Source: Paraburkholderia panacisoli (lineage in GTDB: Bacteria; Pseudomonadota; Gammaproteobacteria; Burkholderiales; Burkholderiaceae). From it: 62,832 bases of DNA. Location: the NCBI RefSeq assembly GCF_008369935.1, contig NZ_VTUZ01000052.1, forward strand, positions 1 to 62,832, read 5' to 3'. Below, piece after piece: positions 35,557 to 43,984 of this stretch. The notes under the pieces were generated by a model. That model was not told the origin of the DNA, did not search any database, and saw only the letters and a list, made by a program, of their open reading frames with translations. A program made the translations under genes and the position numbers. Each line of letters begins with the position of its first letter. Position 1 is the first letter of the stretch.

Positions 35557-36888
35557 ATGTCTGAACGGATGACGCCGGTCGTCGACCGCATCGAATGGCA
35601 TGAAGGGCTGTTGCTCGCGCCGCAGCACTTCCAGTTGATGAGCGCGCGAGTCGATTCGCTGGTCGCGTGGCAGACGCTGGCCGCCGCGCCGTTCAGCTGG
35701 GGCGTGCGGCGCCTCGTGCTGGACACCGGTTTGCTGCCGGCCGGCATGGTCCGCGTGCTCGCGCTCGACGCGATCATGCCCGACGGCACGGCGGTGTCGT
35801 ACTCCGCCGACTCGGGCCAGCAGGGGCGGCTCGAACTGTCGCTCGAACCCTACGCCGAGCAGCTCGCGAAAGGGCCGCTCGATTTCTACCTGACGCTGCC
35901 GGGCGCCGCATCGATGCGGCGCGACGGCGAAGTGCGCCGGTTTCGCTCGACGCTCGGCGCGCCGGTCGAAGACGAAATCTCCGATGCACCGCCCGCCGAC
36001 GTGCCGCGGCTCGTGCCGAATCTCGCGCTGTCGGCCGGCGAATTGCCGTCGGCGATGGTCGTGGCGCTGCGGCTTGGCAGCCTCTATCGCGACAACGAAG
36101 TCGTGCGTCTCGCCGAACGTCTGCCGCCGTTGCTCGAAGTGCCGCGCGACACGCCGCTGTGGGCGAGCGTCGCGACGCTGCTCGGGCAACTGCGCGGCAA
36201 GGCGGCGTTCGTCGCGCGGCAGACGGCGAATCCGTCGTCGAAGGTCGACGACCGGCTCACCCAGCTCGAATTGAAGGACCGGCTGCGCAGCCTGCTCGCG
36301 GCGCTGCCGCTCGCCGAAGCGGTGCTGCGCACGCCACATCTGCATCCGCTCGCGCTGTATCACGCGCTCGCCGCGTTGAGCGGCTCGCTCGCCATGCTGG
36401 TGCCGGGCGGCTTGCCGCCGGTACCGCCCGACTACGACCACGCAGATCCGCTCGCGGTGTTCACGCCGCTGTTGCGCACCTTGCGCGACGCGGTGTCGGA
36501 AGTCGGCGAGGGCTATCGCGAGCACAAGTTCGAATTCCGTCACGGCGCATTCGAGATCGCGCTGAACGCCGAATGGATCGGCGAACGGATCGTGGTCGGT
36601 CTGCGCGGCCAATCCGATCGCGATCTGCTCGCGTGGATGGACGGTTCGGTGATCGGTTCGCAGTCGATCTACGCGTCGTTGCGCAGCCGCCGCGTGCTGG
36701 GCGCCGCGCGCCGCGTGGTCGACTACGCGGAGGAACTGGGGATTCGCTCGGGTTCCGGCTATCTGCTGTTCGAAATCCAGGCCGATCCGGGCCTGATCGT
36801 CGCCAGCGAAGCACTCGTGATCAGCAATCCGAACGAAGGCGCAAGCGCGCAGCGGCCGCAGGAAATGCTGTTGTTCGTCAAAGGCTGA
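35557..36888 (+). CDS. tssK: T6SS baseplate-membrane adaptor TssK
   Basis: 443-residue TssK/ImpJ protein that links the baseplate to TssL and TssM. The start MTPVVDRIEWHEGLLLAPQHFQ is diagnostic, with KFEFRHGAFEIALN and the C-terminal GSGYLLFEIQADPGLIVASEALVISNP typical of the TssL-binding domain. The ATG at 35557 has AGGGAG upstream. The 96-base gap from tssJ contains a 28-codon frame (35478-35564) that overlaps the tssK start and may only couple translation. Confidence 0.95.
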   Translation: MSERMTPVVDRIEWHEGLLLAPQHFQLMSARVDSLVAWQTLAAAPFSWGVRRLVLDTGLLPAGMVRVLALDAIMPDGTAVSYSADSGQQGRLELSLEPYAEQLAKGPLDFYLTLPGAASMRRDGEVRRFRSTLGAPVEDEISDAPPADVPRLVPNLALSAGELPSAMVVALRLGSLYRDNEVVRLAERLPPLLEVPRDTPLWASVATLLGQLRGKAAFVARQTANPSSKVDDRLTQLELKDRLRSLLAALPLAEAVLRTPHLHPLALYHALAALSGSLAMLVPGGLPPVPPDYDHADPLAVFTPLLRTLRDAVSEVGEGYREHKFEFRHGAFEIALNAEWIGERIVVGLRGQSDRDLLAWMDGSVIGSQSIYASLRSRRVLGAARRVVDYAEELGIRSGSGYLLFEIQADPGLIVASEALVISNPNEGASAQRPQEMLLFVKG

Positions 36889-36912
36889 CGGCCGGGAAAA
36901 AGGTAGCCAAGC

Positions 36913-37665
36913 ATGGCACGCAATCGAATTGAATCTGAAGAAAACGATCTGGTGATGACGCAGTTCCGCGCCTTTCTCGACGAGCTCGTGAAAGCGCAGA
37001 AGCGTTTCTCCGAGCAGTCGGAAGGCGATCCCGAACAGGCCGCGAGCGGCCTGAGCCGCCATCTGCTGAACCTGCTCGAAGTGCAGACCTTGCAGTCGCA
37101 TCGCGACAGCACGCGCTTCGATCTGGAGAACCTCGCGGATGCGCGTTATCTGAAGGCGGTGCTCGCCGACGAGATCCTGCTGAACACGCCGTGGACCGGC
37201 CGCGAAAACTGGACCGCGTACCTGCTCGAATCGACGCTCTTTCGCACCAACGTCGCGGGCGATCTGGTGTTCCGCAAGATCGAGCAGTTGCTGTCCGACC
37301 GCGAGCCGTCGCGCCGCGATGTCGCGCGAATGTGTCTGTTCGCGCTCGCGATGGGCTTTCAGGGACGTTTTCGCGGCACCGACGGCAGCGGGCGTTTGCG
37401 CAGCTACCGCGAGGAGCTTTACGAGTTCGTCTATCAGCGGCGCGCCGATCTCGGCGGACGCGACCGGGTGCTCGCGGATGCCGCGTACGGCAATACGATT
37501 TCGCACATCGCGCCGCGCAAGCTGCCCACCGTCAGCCGCTGGACCGTGATCGGCCTGCTGTCCTTCGCCGCGCTGCTGGCGGTCTCGGAGATGTTGTGGC
37601 TATGGCAGTCGTGGCCGGTGCGCACGGCGCTGCATGGCGACGCGGTAGCGGGAGTGAGTTCATGA
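36913..37665 (+). CDS. tssL: T6SS inner-membrane protein TssL (DotU family)
   Basis: 250-residue DotU/IcmH protein: cytoplasmic helical hook domain (residues 10-215; FLDELVKAQKRFSEQ, LADARYLKAVLADEILLNTPW) and one C-terminal membrane helix (WTVIGLLSFAALLAVSEMLWL). It ends soon after the membrane segment, so it has no peptidoglycan-binding OmpA/SPOR extension, and no separate TagL-like gene is visible. A mini-frame at 37662-37709 starts in its stop codon and overlaps the tssM start. Confidence 0.94.
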   Translation: MARNRIESEENDLVMTQFRAFLDELVKAQKRFSEQSEGDPEQAASGLSRHLLNLLEVQTLQSHRDSTRFDLENLADARYLKAVLADEILLNTPWTGRENWTAYLLESTLFRTNVAGDLVFRKIEQLLSDREPSRRDVARMCLFALAMGFQGRFRGTDGSGRLRSYREELYEFVYQRRADLGGRDRVLADAAYGNTISHIAPRKLPTVSRWTVIGLLSFAALLAVSEMLWLWQSWPVRTALHGDAVAGVSS

Positions 37666-37702
37666 CGCACGCGCTTCTTTCGTCATTTGCCGGAGCGTGC
37701 CC

Positions 37703-40700
37703 ATGCTGACGAGCAATCTGTTTCTGTTGTCGGTGGCGGTGCTGATCGTCGTCGTGTGCGCGGTGCTCGGCGTGGTCGTGTATTTCGCGCTGCATGGCGC
37801 GCAGGCCAAGCCCGGTGCGGAGCGCAAGATCGTGCGGCTGCGCACCGATTCGTTGCGCAGCGCGTTTCGTCAGGCCGTGGAGCTGGTGGAAGGCAACATC
37901 GCGTCGCGCGCGGAGCGCTACAACGTTCCATGGGTGCTGGTGCTCAACGAAGGCGACGATCCGCGCCCCTTGCCGATCGCGCAATCGGGCGTGGCGAGCG
38001 TGCTGAGCGCCGAAGCGGCGAGCCCCGCCGCGACCCAGGGCATTTCGTGGCAGTTCTTCGATCGCGGCATCGTGGTCGATATCAAGGCGGTCTATCTCGG
38101 CTCGCCCGACGAGGACGGCGACGAAAAACCGTGGGACGAATTCCTCAGCCTGTGCCGCAATTACCGGCCGCAGCGGCCGTTCGATTCGGTGGTGATCACG
38201 GTGCCGGCCTCGATGCTGCTCGCCGAAAACACCGACGCGCGGCTCGAACTCGTGCGCCATGCGAAGCTCGCGCATCGACGCCTATGGCTCGCGCAGAACC
38301 GCTTCGCGATGCGTTTCGCGGTGTACGTGGTGGTAACCGGCTGCGAAGCGCTGACGGGCTTCGCCGCGTTTGCGCGCGCGTTGCCGGAGCCGTTGCGCGC
38401 GAGCATGCTGGGCTGGTCGTCGCCGTACGATTTGTCGGTAACGTATCAGTCGGACTGGGTCGACACGGCGATGAGCAGCATCGAACGCTCGGTGTCGGAT
38501 GCGAGCGCCGAGCTGTTCGCGCTCGATTCGGGCGATCTCGACGCGCGCGAATGCCTGCTGCTGCCCACGCGCATCGACGCGATGCGCGCGCAGTTGCAGT
38601 TGTACATCGACGAGTTGCTACGCGCGAGCGCGTATCACGAGCCGTTCTTCTTTCGCGGTATCTATCTGACGGGCGATAGCAGCGAACTCGCGCAGCGCAG
38701 CGTGGCGGCGCCCGCGCTCGGGGACTACACGGCGCAGTATGCGGCGAACAGCGAACCCGACGTCTACGGACGCGCCGAACCGGCGCTGGTCGGCATGGAC
38801 GGAGAAGAAGGCGACACCGGCACGGCGGTCGTGGTGACCCGCGAGCCCGCCCGCGACGAAGCGCGTGCCTTCGACGCCACGCAGACGGTCAACGACCTGA
38901 TGCTGCGCCCGGCATTCCTGCGCGATCTGTTCGACAAGAAGATCTTCCTCGAATACGGGCTCACGCGGCCCTCGCGCTCGCAGCATCTGGCACGTCCGAC
39001 GCTGCATCGCGCGCTGCGCTGGGGTGGCCTGGTTCTGCTGGGCGGCTGGGGGCTCGGACTCGTCGTCGCGACGGTCCAGCTGAATCATCGCAATGGCGCG
39101 CTGGTGAGCGCGCTCGAAGAATTGCGCAAGGACGGCCAGGAACGCGCGGCCGCCGAGCAGGGCGGCGTGCAATTGCCTGCCGACTGGTATCGCCGCAAGG
39201 CGCTCGCGCTGATCGCGTTGAACGACCGGCTGCAGACGAGCACCGCGTGGACCGTGTTCATGCCGGGCTCGTGGGGCGTGGTCGACGATCTGAACGAACG
39301 GGTGCGCGAGCGCTTCGAACGCGAGTTCGGCGGCATTGCGGTGACGGCGCTGGAGCGCGAGATGCTCGCGCACGTGGGGCAATTGACCGGCGTCGCGCGG
39401 GATCCGGGCACGGGCCAGCTGATTGTCGGCGACGACTGCGCGGCACCGCAGACCAGCAGCGCCGATACGCCGGCGGCGGCGAGCCTCGGGCCCGAAGATC
39501 AACCGGCGATGCGCGCGTTGCAACGCTACGTAGGTTCGGTGGATCAACTGGATGCCGCGTTGCAGGCGATGGAGCGCTTGCAGCACCCTTCGGCGGATAA
39601 CGCCGACGCGTTGCGGCTGGCGGTGCGCTACGCATTCGGCACCGAGTTGCAGGGCAACGTTGCGGCGAGCTTGCCGTACTTCTATCGCAATGGAAGTCGC
39701 GGCGGCGCGTATGCGTCCGACGGCACCGGCGGCATCAACCTGCAAACGGTGCAGCAGGCGCTGCGCTGTTCGTTCGACAAGGGTGCGCAACAGATCGACG
39801 ATGCGCTGTTCACGGCCAATCCGCTGCTCGCGGCCGAGCGTTCGATCACCACTCACCTGAATACGCTGTCAGTGGCGGACGCAAACGCCGCCGATTTCAC
39901 GCAGGTGTCGAACAACTACCGGGCGATCGTCGCGGGCGTCGGCGCGCAGCAGGATCTGCTCGCGGCCGGCAAGGGCGGGTGGATGCGGCAGACGCAGTTC
40001 GCGCCCGGTCCGGTCTATGACCGCACCTTCGCGCGCGCCGCGCAGAGCCGGCTGCTCGGCCCCGATCTGGTCGCGCGCGTGCGTGAGCGTTCGGGTAGCG
40101 CGTTCCAGGCGTTCCGCAGCGAGCTGGCGTTGCGCCTGGGCGGTCCGGACGCCGGCATCGTGTGGACCGACAAGGGCGCGCGCTATGACGTGTCACCCGA
40201 GCGCGTCGCACTGCGAGACGGCTTGACCAAGCTGCTGAATCAGCCCTTCATGGTCGCGCCGCGCGCCTTGACCATGCCCGCGCTAGCGGACGGTTCGGTG
40301 GTCGCATGGGACCGCGTGCAGCTCGATCAGGCGCTCGCGCTCGGCGACGTGCGCAAGCGCTTCCTCGCCGACGGTCTCGCAAATCTGCCGGAAGCGGTGC
40401 AGCCCGCGATCGAGCAGGCGGTCGACGCGCAGTTCGCGCGTCTGATCGGCGATCAGGTGGCGGCGGCCGCGACGGTGACGCCCGCGCAGGGCGAGGCCGA
40501 CAGCGCCGCTTTCGACGCCGCGCGGCTGCGGCTCGTCAAGATTCGCGCGGCGCTGGTGGACATGGGCGCCTCGACGCAGATCGACGACCTCGACACGCTG
40601 GTATCGCGCGACGCGCTCGCGCATCTGCGTCTCGTCGATGACGCGCTGAGCCGCTCCGAGCTGTACTCGACGCGGCCCGCGCCGGCCTCCGGCAGCGCCG

Positions 40701-41902
40701 CGCACGGCACCATGCTGGCGGCGTTCGGGCTCAACGACGTGGGCTCGCTCGGCGCGTATCTCGATCAGCAGGCGACGCGCGCCACCACGCTCGGCCGCCA
40801 GGCGTCGGCTTACCTGGCCGCGCTCGGACCCGCCGAGGCGGGCTCGCCGCTCGCGCTGCGCTGGCAGGCGATCGTCCGCGATCTCGACCGCTATCAGTTG
40901 AAGAACCCCAACAGCAGCCTGTTCGCGCTCGAGCAATTCGTGCAGACGGTGGCCGCCGAGCCGGGCGCGGGCGACTGCATTGGACGCTTCCCGCCGCGGC
41001 CATCGGGGCTCGCCACGGGCGATTACTTCAGCACGCTGCATGCGCGTCTGTACGACACCTTGCTCGCGCGTTGCGGCCAGGGCTATGTCGATGATCTGCG
41101 TCAGCAATGGGACGGCTTCGCCACCGTGTTCAACCAGGGCGTGGCGGGGCATCCGCCGTTCGGCGTGCCGGGGCGCGGCATCAACGGCGATGCGAACAGC
41201 GCCGATTTCGCCGAGCTGGGCCAGGCGTTGCGCCATTACGAGCGCGTCTCGCAAGTGTTCCAGCAGGCGCGCAAGGGCGCTGGCGAGAAGATGATCGGCG
41301 GCAAGGCGCCAATGCGCCAGTTCGTCGACAACTTCGATCAGGTCGACGCGCTGCTCTCGCCGTTGTATCCGGCGACGGACGGTGCGCCGACCGGGCTCGA
41401 CGTCAACGTCGATTTCCGCGCCAACCGCAGCAACGAAATCGCCGCCAACCAGGTGATCGACTGGACGCTGAAGGTCGGCGACCAGAGCGTGTCGCTGCGC
41501 GATGCGCCGCGTTCGTTGCACTGGGAGTACGGGATGCCGGTTTCGCTGACGCTGCGTTTCGCGAAGGACTCGCCGCTCGACGCGGCGGTCGATCCGCAGC
41601 AGCGCGCGTATTCGACCGACGGCCGCACGCTGACCTGGACGTCCAGCGATCCGTGGGCGCTGCTTTCGTTCGTCAGCCGGCAGCGTGTCGCCGACGCGGG
41701 CGCGCGCACCGGCAGCACGTCGCAACTGCTGAAGTTCGAGTTTCCGCTGGGCGTGGTGAACGTCGCCGATGAAGCGCTGCTGCCGAGGCAGTCGCGCGGA
41801 CAGGTGTTCGTGCGACTCGTGTTGAGCCCGACCGGCAAAAAGACCGCGCTGCCCTGGCCGGGCAGTTTTCCGACCCGCGCACCTGACTGGACCGCTTCAT
41901 GA
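37703..41902 (+). CDS. tssM: T6SS membrane complex protein TssM (IcmF family)
   Basis: 1399-residue IcmF-type protein. One N-terminal membrane helix (about residues 3-28), a cytoplasmic domain, a second membrane helix near 440-460 (WGGLVLLGGWGLGLVVATVQL), then a large periplasmic part ending in the TssJ-binding beta-domain (NQVIDWTLKVGDQ... FEFPLGVVN). The Walker A of ATP-binding TssM proteins is missing: the corresponding region reads VPWVLVLNEGDDPRPLP with no GKT/S. The ATG at 37703 has GGAG at a good distance; a GTG two codons earlier is possible. Confidence 0.95.
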   Translation: MLTSNLFLLSVAVLIVVVCAVLGVVVYFALHGAQAKPGAERKIVRLRTDSLRSAFRQAVELVEGNIASRAERYNVPWVLVLNEGDDPRPLPIAQSGVASVLSAEAASPAATQGISWQFFDRGIVVDIKAVYLGSPDEDGDEKPWDEFLSLCRNYRPQRPFDSVVITVPASMLLAENTDARLELVRHAKLAHRRLWLAQNRFAMRFAVYVVVTGCEALTGFAAFARALPEPLRASMLGWSSPYDLSVTYQSDWVDTAMSSIERSVSDASAELFALDSGDLDARECLLLPTRIDAMRAQLQLYIDELLRASAYHEPFFFRGIYLTGDSSELAQRSVAAPALGDYTAQYAANSEPDVYGRAEPALVGMDGEEGDTGTAVVVTREPARDEARAFDATQTVNDLMLRPAFLRDLFDKKIFLEYGLTRPSRSQHLARPTLHRALRWGGLVLLGGWGLGLVVATVQLNHRNGALVSALEELRKDGQERAAAEQGGVQLPADWYRRKALALIALNDRLQTSTAWTVFMPGSWGVVDDLNERVRERFEREFGGIAVTALEREMLAHVGQLTGVARDPGTGQLIVGDDCAAPQTSSADTPAAASLGPEDQPAMRALQRYVGSVDQLDAALQAMERLQHPSADNADALRLAVRYAFGTELQGNVAASLPYFYRNGSRGGAYASDGTGGINLQTVQQALRCSFDKGAQQIDDALFTANPLLAAERSITTHLNTLSVADANAADFTQVSNNYRAIVAGVGAQQDLLAAGKGGWMRQTQFAPGPVYDRTFARAAQSRLLGPDLVARVRERSGSAFQAFRSELALRLGGPDAGIVWTDKGARYDVSPERVALRDGLTKLLNQPFMVAPRALTMPALADGSVVAWDRVQLDQALALGDVRKRFLADGLANLPEAVQPAIEQAVDAQFARLIGDQVAAAATVTPAQGEADSAAFDAARLRLVKIRAALVDMGASTQIDDLDTLVSRDALAHLRLVDDALSRSELYSTRPAPASGSAAHGTMLAAFGLNDVGSLGAYLDQQATRATTLGRQASAYLAALGPAEAGSPLALRWQAIVRDLDRYQLKNPNSSLFALEQFVQTVAAEPGAGDCIGRFPPRPSGLATGDYFSTLHARLYDTLLARCGQGYVDDLRQQWDGFATVFNQGVAGHPPFGVPGRGINGDANSADFAELGQALRHYERVSQVFQQARKGAGEKMIGGKAPMRQFVDNFDQVDALLSPLYPATDGAPTGLDVNVDFRANRSNEIAANQVIDWTLKVGDQSVSLRDAPRSLHWEYGMPVSLTLRFAKDSPLDAAVDPQQRAYSTDGRTLTWTSSDPWALLSFVSRQRVADAGARTGSTSQLLKFEFPLGVVNVADEALLPRQSRGQVFVRLVLSPTGKKTALPWPGSFPTRAPDWTAS

Positions 41903-43044
41903 ACGCGCCTGCTTCGCTTGAACTTGCACCTGCCGCGCTTGCCGCCTCGACGGACCGCATCGACGCGTACCTCGCCCCGCTTCCGGACGGCGACGGCGTG
42001 GGCGTGTCGCTGCGCAACGATCCGGTGTTCCAGAAGATTCGCGACGCGCGGCGTCAGGACGACCCGTCGTTGCCGATGCGCGAATGGGAGCGCCCGCTCA
42101 TCAAGGCCGACTGGAAAACGGTTGCCGCGCTGAGCGGCGACGCGCTGCGCACCCGCAGCAAGGACTTCCAACTCGCGGCGTGGCTTTGCGAGGCGTGGAC
42201 CTGCGAGCGCGGCGTGGACGGTTTCGTGGACGGCATGCGTTTGCTGCACGCGCTCGCCGAACGGTTCTGGGCCCATGCCTATCCGCAACTCGAAGAAGGC
42301 GACGCCGATGCGCGGGTCGCGCCATTCGTGTGGATCAACCAGACCCTCTCGATGGTGCTCAAGCTGCAGATCCGGCTCTTGACGTTGAGCGTCGAACCGG
42401 GGTCGATCAATCTCGACGACTGGGTGCGTGTCGCGGGCCGTGCATCGGAGCGCGACGCGTCCGGGGAACTGACGCGCGAGTTTCTCGACGGCGAAGTGTC
42501 GAAGGGTTCCAACGTCGCCGATCTGCTGCGCCTGGAAGAGCAGCTGAGCGCGGCACTCGACATGACCGCAACGCTCGAGCGCAGTCTCGACATGCAATTG
42601 GGCAACGACGCGCCGAGCTTTTCTCGCGTGATGGAGGCACTCATGGATTTGCAACGTGCGGCGAGATCGCTGCGGGGGGAGCGGGGGCTGCCGGTGATCG
42701 ACGAGGCTCAAGCGCCGGTTGGTCACGTATCGGACGAGGCATGGAGCCAGGCGTTGGAGCCGGCATCGAACGACGCCGCCGAAGACGGCAGCATTCACGT
42801 GTCGCACGAACCGGCGCGCACCGTGATGACGCCGTTTCGTATCGCCGATCGCAACCACGCCTACCAGTTGCTCGACGAAATCGCGCAATACCTGGCCCAA
42901 GCCGAGCCGCACAGCCCGACGCCCTATCTGCTCAGGCGCGCGGTTGCATGGGGCGGCATGCCGCTGCCTGAACTGATGCGCGAGGTGGTGAGGCAGGAGG
43001 GCGACCTCAACCGTTATTTCGCGATGCTGGGCGTGCATGAATAG
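41899..43044 (+). CDS. tssA: T6SS cap/assembly protein TssA
   Basis: 381-residue protein with the ImpA_N domain in the N-terminal half (LAPLPDGDGVGVSLRNDPVFQKIRDARRQDDPSLP; WLCEAWTCERGVDGFVDGMRLLHALAERFWAHAYP), which marks TssA. TssA primes tube/sheath polymerisation at the baseplate. The C-terminal part (RTVMTPFRIADRNHAYQLLDEIAQYLAQAEPHSPTPYLLRRA) resembles the C-terminal ring of longer TssA proteins. The ATG overlaps the tssM stop (ATGA). Confidence 0.93.
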   Translation: MNAPASLELAPAALAASTDRIDAYLAPLPDGDGVGVSLRNDPVFQKIRDARRQDDPSLPMREWERPLIKADWKTVAALSGDALRTRSKDFQLAAWLCEAWTCERGVDGFVDGMRLLHALAERFWAHAYPQLEEGDADARVAPFVWINQTLSMVLKLQIRLLTLSVEPGSINLDDWVRVAGRASERDASGELTREFLDGEVSKGSNVADLLRLEEQLSAALDMTATLERSLDMQLGNDAPSFSRVMEALMDLQRAARSLRGERGLPVIDEAQAPVGHVSDEAWSQALEPASNDAAEDGSIHVSHEPARTVMTPFRIADRNHAYQLLDEIAQYLAQAEPHSPTPYLLRRAVAWGGMPLPELMREVVRQEGDLNRYFAMLGVHE

Positions 43045-43051
43045 CCCATGT

Positions 43052-43080
43052 TTCACGCTGTCTTTGTCCATATAAATAAT
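43052..43080 (+). promoter_or_regulatory. Possible internal promoter before the last T6SS-cluster gene
   Basis: The 50-base gap after tssA is AT-rich and contains TATAAATAATTAG (43071-43083) with TTTGTC about 17-20 bases before. It could give the following gene independent expression. Weak -35. Confidence 0.25.
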
Positions 43081-43094
43081 TAGCGGAGCAACAC

Positions 43095-43925
43095 GTGGGG
43101 AATAACGACAATCTGATGGAGTACGCCCGGTCGCTGGTCGACAACAAATCGGTCTTTGCGCGGGTGGCCAATTCATCGACGTTTCACAGCGTTCGTAGCG
43201 CGACCAAGTCCAGCGGATCCGGCGCGTCGAAGGGCGCGGCGGTGGCTCTCGCCGTCGCCAAGAAGGCGATGCAGTTGATTCCGATCCCGGTGCTCGGCGA
43301 TCTTGCCGCTGAAGTGACGGGTATCGTCGACCGCAAGGTCCGCAAAGGGCTTCACGAGCGCAATCTGAAGAACGCCACTACGGCGCAGGACAAGGTCAAG
43401 TTCAAGCTCAAGGATTTGAGCGTCGAGGAGTTCGACCGCTATCGCTGGAAGCTTCAGGACGCGGTGAAGGAACTGCAGAAGGCGCAGATCAAGTTCAAGG
43501 CTACGCCGGACGCCGGCGCGGACGTTTGCAACCCGCATCTGGAACTGGCGCTCGCCGTGGCGCAAGCCAGCCGCCGCCATGCGCGGCTGACGGAATTGTG
43601 CGAGACCATGCTCGGCACGATGCTGGAGGCAATCGACTGGGCCAATGAAGTGAACGTCGGCATCAAGAAGGCCGAAGCCGATCTGATCAAGGCATTCCAG
43701 GAGCAGGTCAACCAGGACCTGGAATGGTCGGCCATGCCTTTTTACGACCCTTCGTTCAGACACGGCGGGTGCAGCAGCAGCTACTGCTATTTCAATGGCG
43801 TTCAGAAACTCAACAATAGCGGCCGCTTGAAACAGCTGGCTATCACCTGCGCGAATGAACTGTCGGAACTGGCGAAGCCCGATCTGTACTATTCGCTCAA
43901 GGAGAGTCCGTACAAGGCTGGCTGA
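43095..43925 (+). CDS. Uncharacterised protein at the 3' end of the T6SS cluster
   Basis: 276 residues, GTG start with GGAG upstream. No family recognised. Predicted mostly alpha-helical: a Gly/Ser-rich N-terminal region, an amphipathic/hydrophobic stretch at about 47-78 (AAVALAVAKKAMQLIPIPVLG), long charged helices at 80-210, and a C-terminal Cys/Tyr-containing segment (HGGCSSSYCYFNG). No signal peptide. Codon use is less GC-extreme than the tss genes. The position after tssA suggests a cargo effector, immunity or accessory protein; none can be proven here. A terminator follows. Confidence 0.72.
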   Translation: MGNNDNLMEYARSLVDNKSVFARVANSSTFHSVRSATKSSGSGASKGAAVALAVAKKAMQLIPIPVLGDLAAEVTGIVDRKVRKGLHERNLKNATTAQDKVKFKLKDLSVEEFDRYRWKLQDAVKELQKAQIKFKATPDAGADVCNPHLELALAVAQASRRHARLTELCETMLGTMLEAIDWANEVNVGIKKAEADLIKAFQEQVNQDLEWSAMPFYDPSFRHGGCSSSYCYFNGVQKLNNSGRLKQLAITCANELSELAKPDLYYSLKESPYKAG

Positions 43926-43946
43926 CGGTCGCGGCGCCCACTCGCT

Positions 43947-43975
43947 CGTGGGGCACGCTGGCGGCGTGCCCCACG
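43947..43975. terminator. Terminator between the T6SS cluster and the monooxygenase gene
   Basis: Perfect 12-bp stem CGTGGGGCACGC / GCGTGCCCCACG with loop TGGCG, in the 59-base gap between convergent genes. It can serve both strands. No U-tract. Confidence 0.65.
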
Positions 43976-43984
43976 ACGCTTCGC

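Noticed and set aside
34078..37506. A 1142-codon open frame on the minus strand across tssJ-tssL
   Set aside because: It is antisense to four well-supported T6SS genes. Its translation is Arg/His-rich with no family features, a common by-product of high third-position GC.
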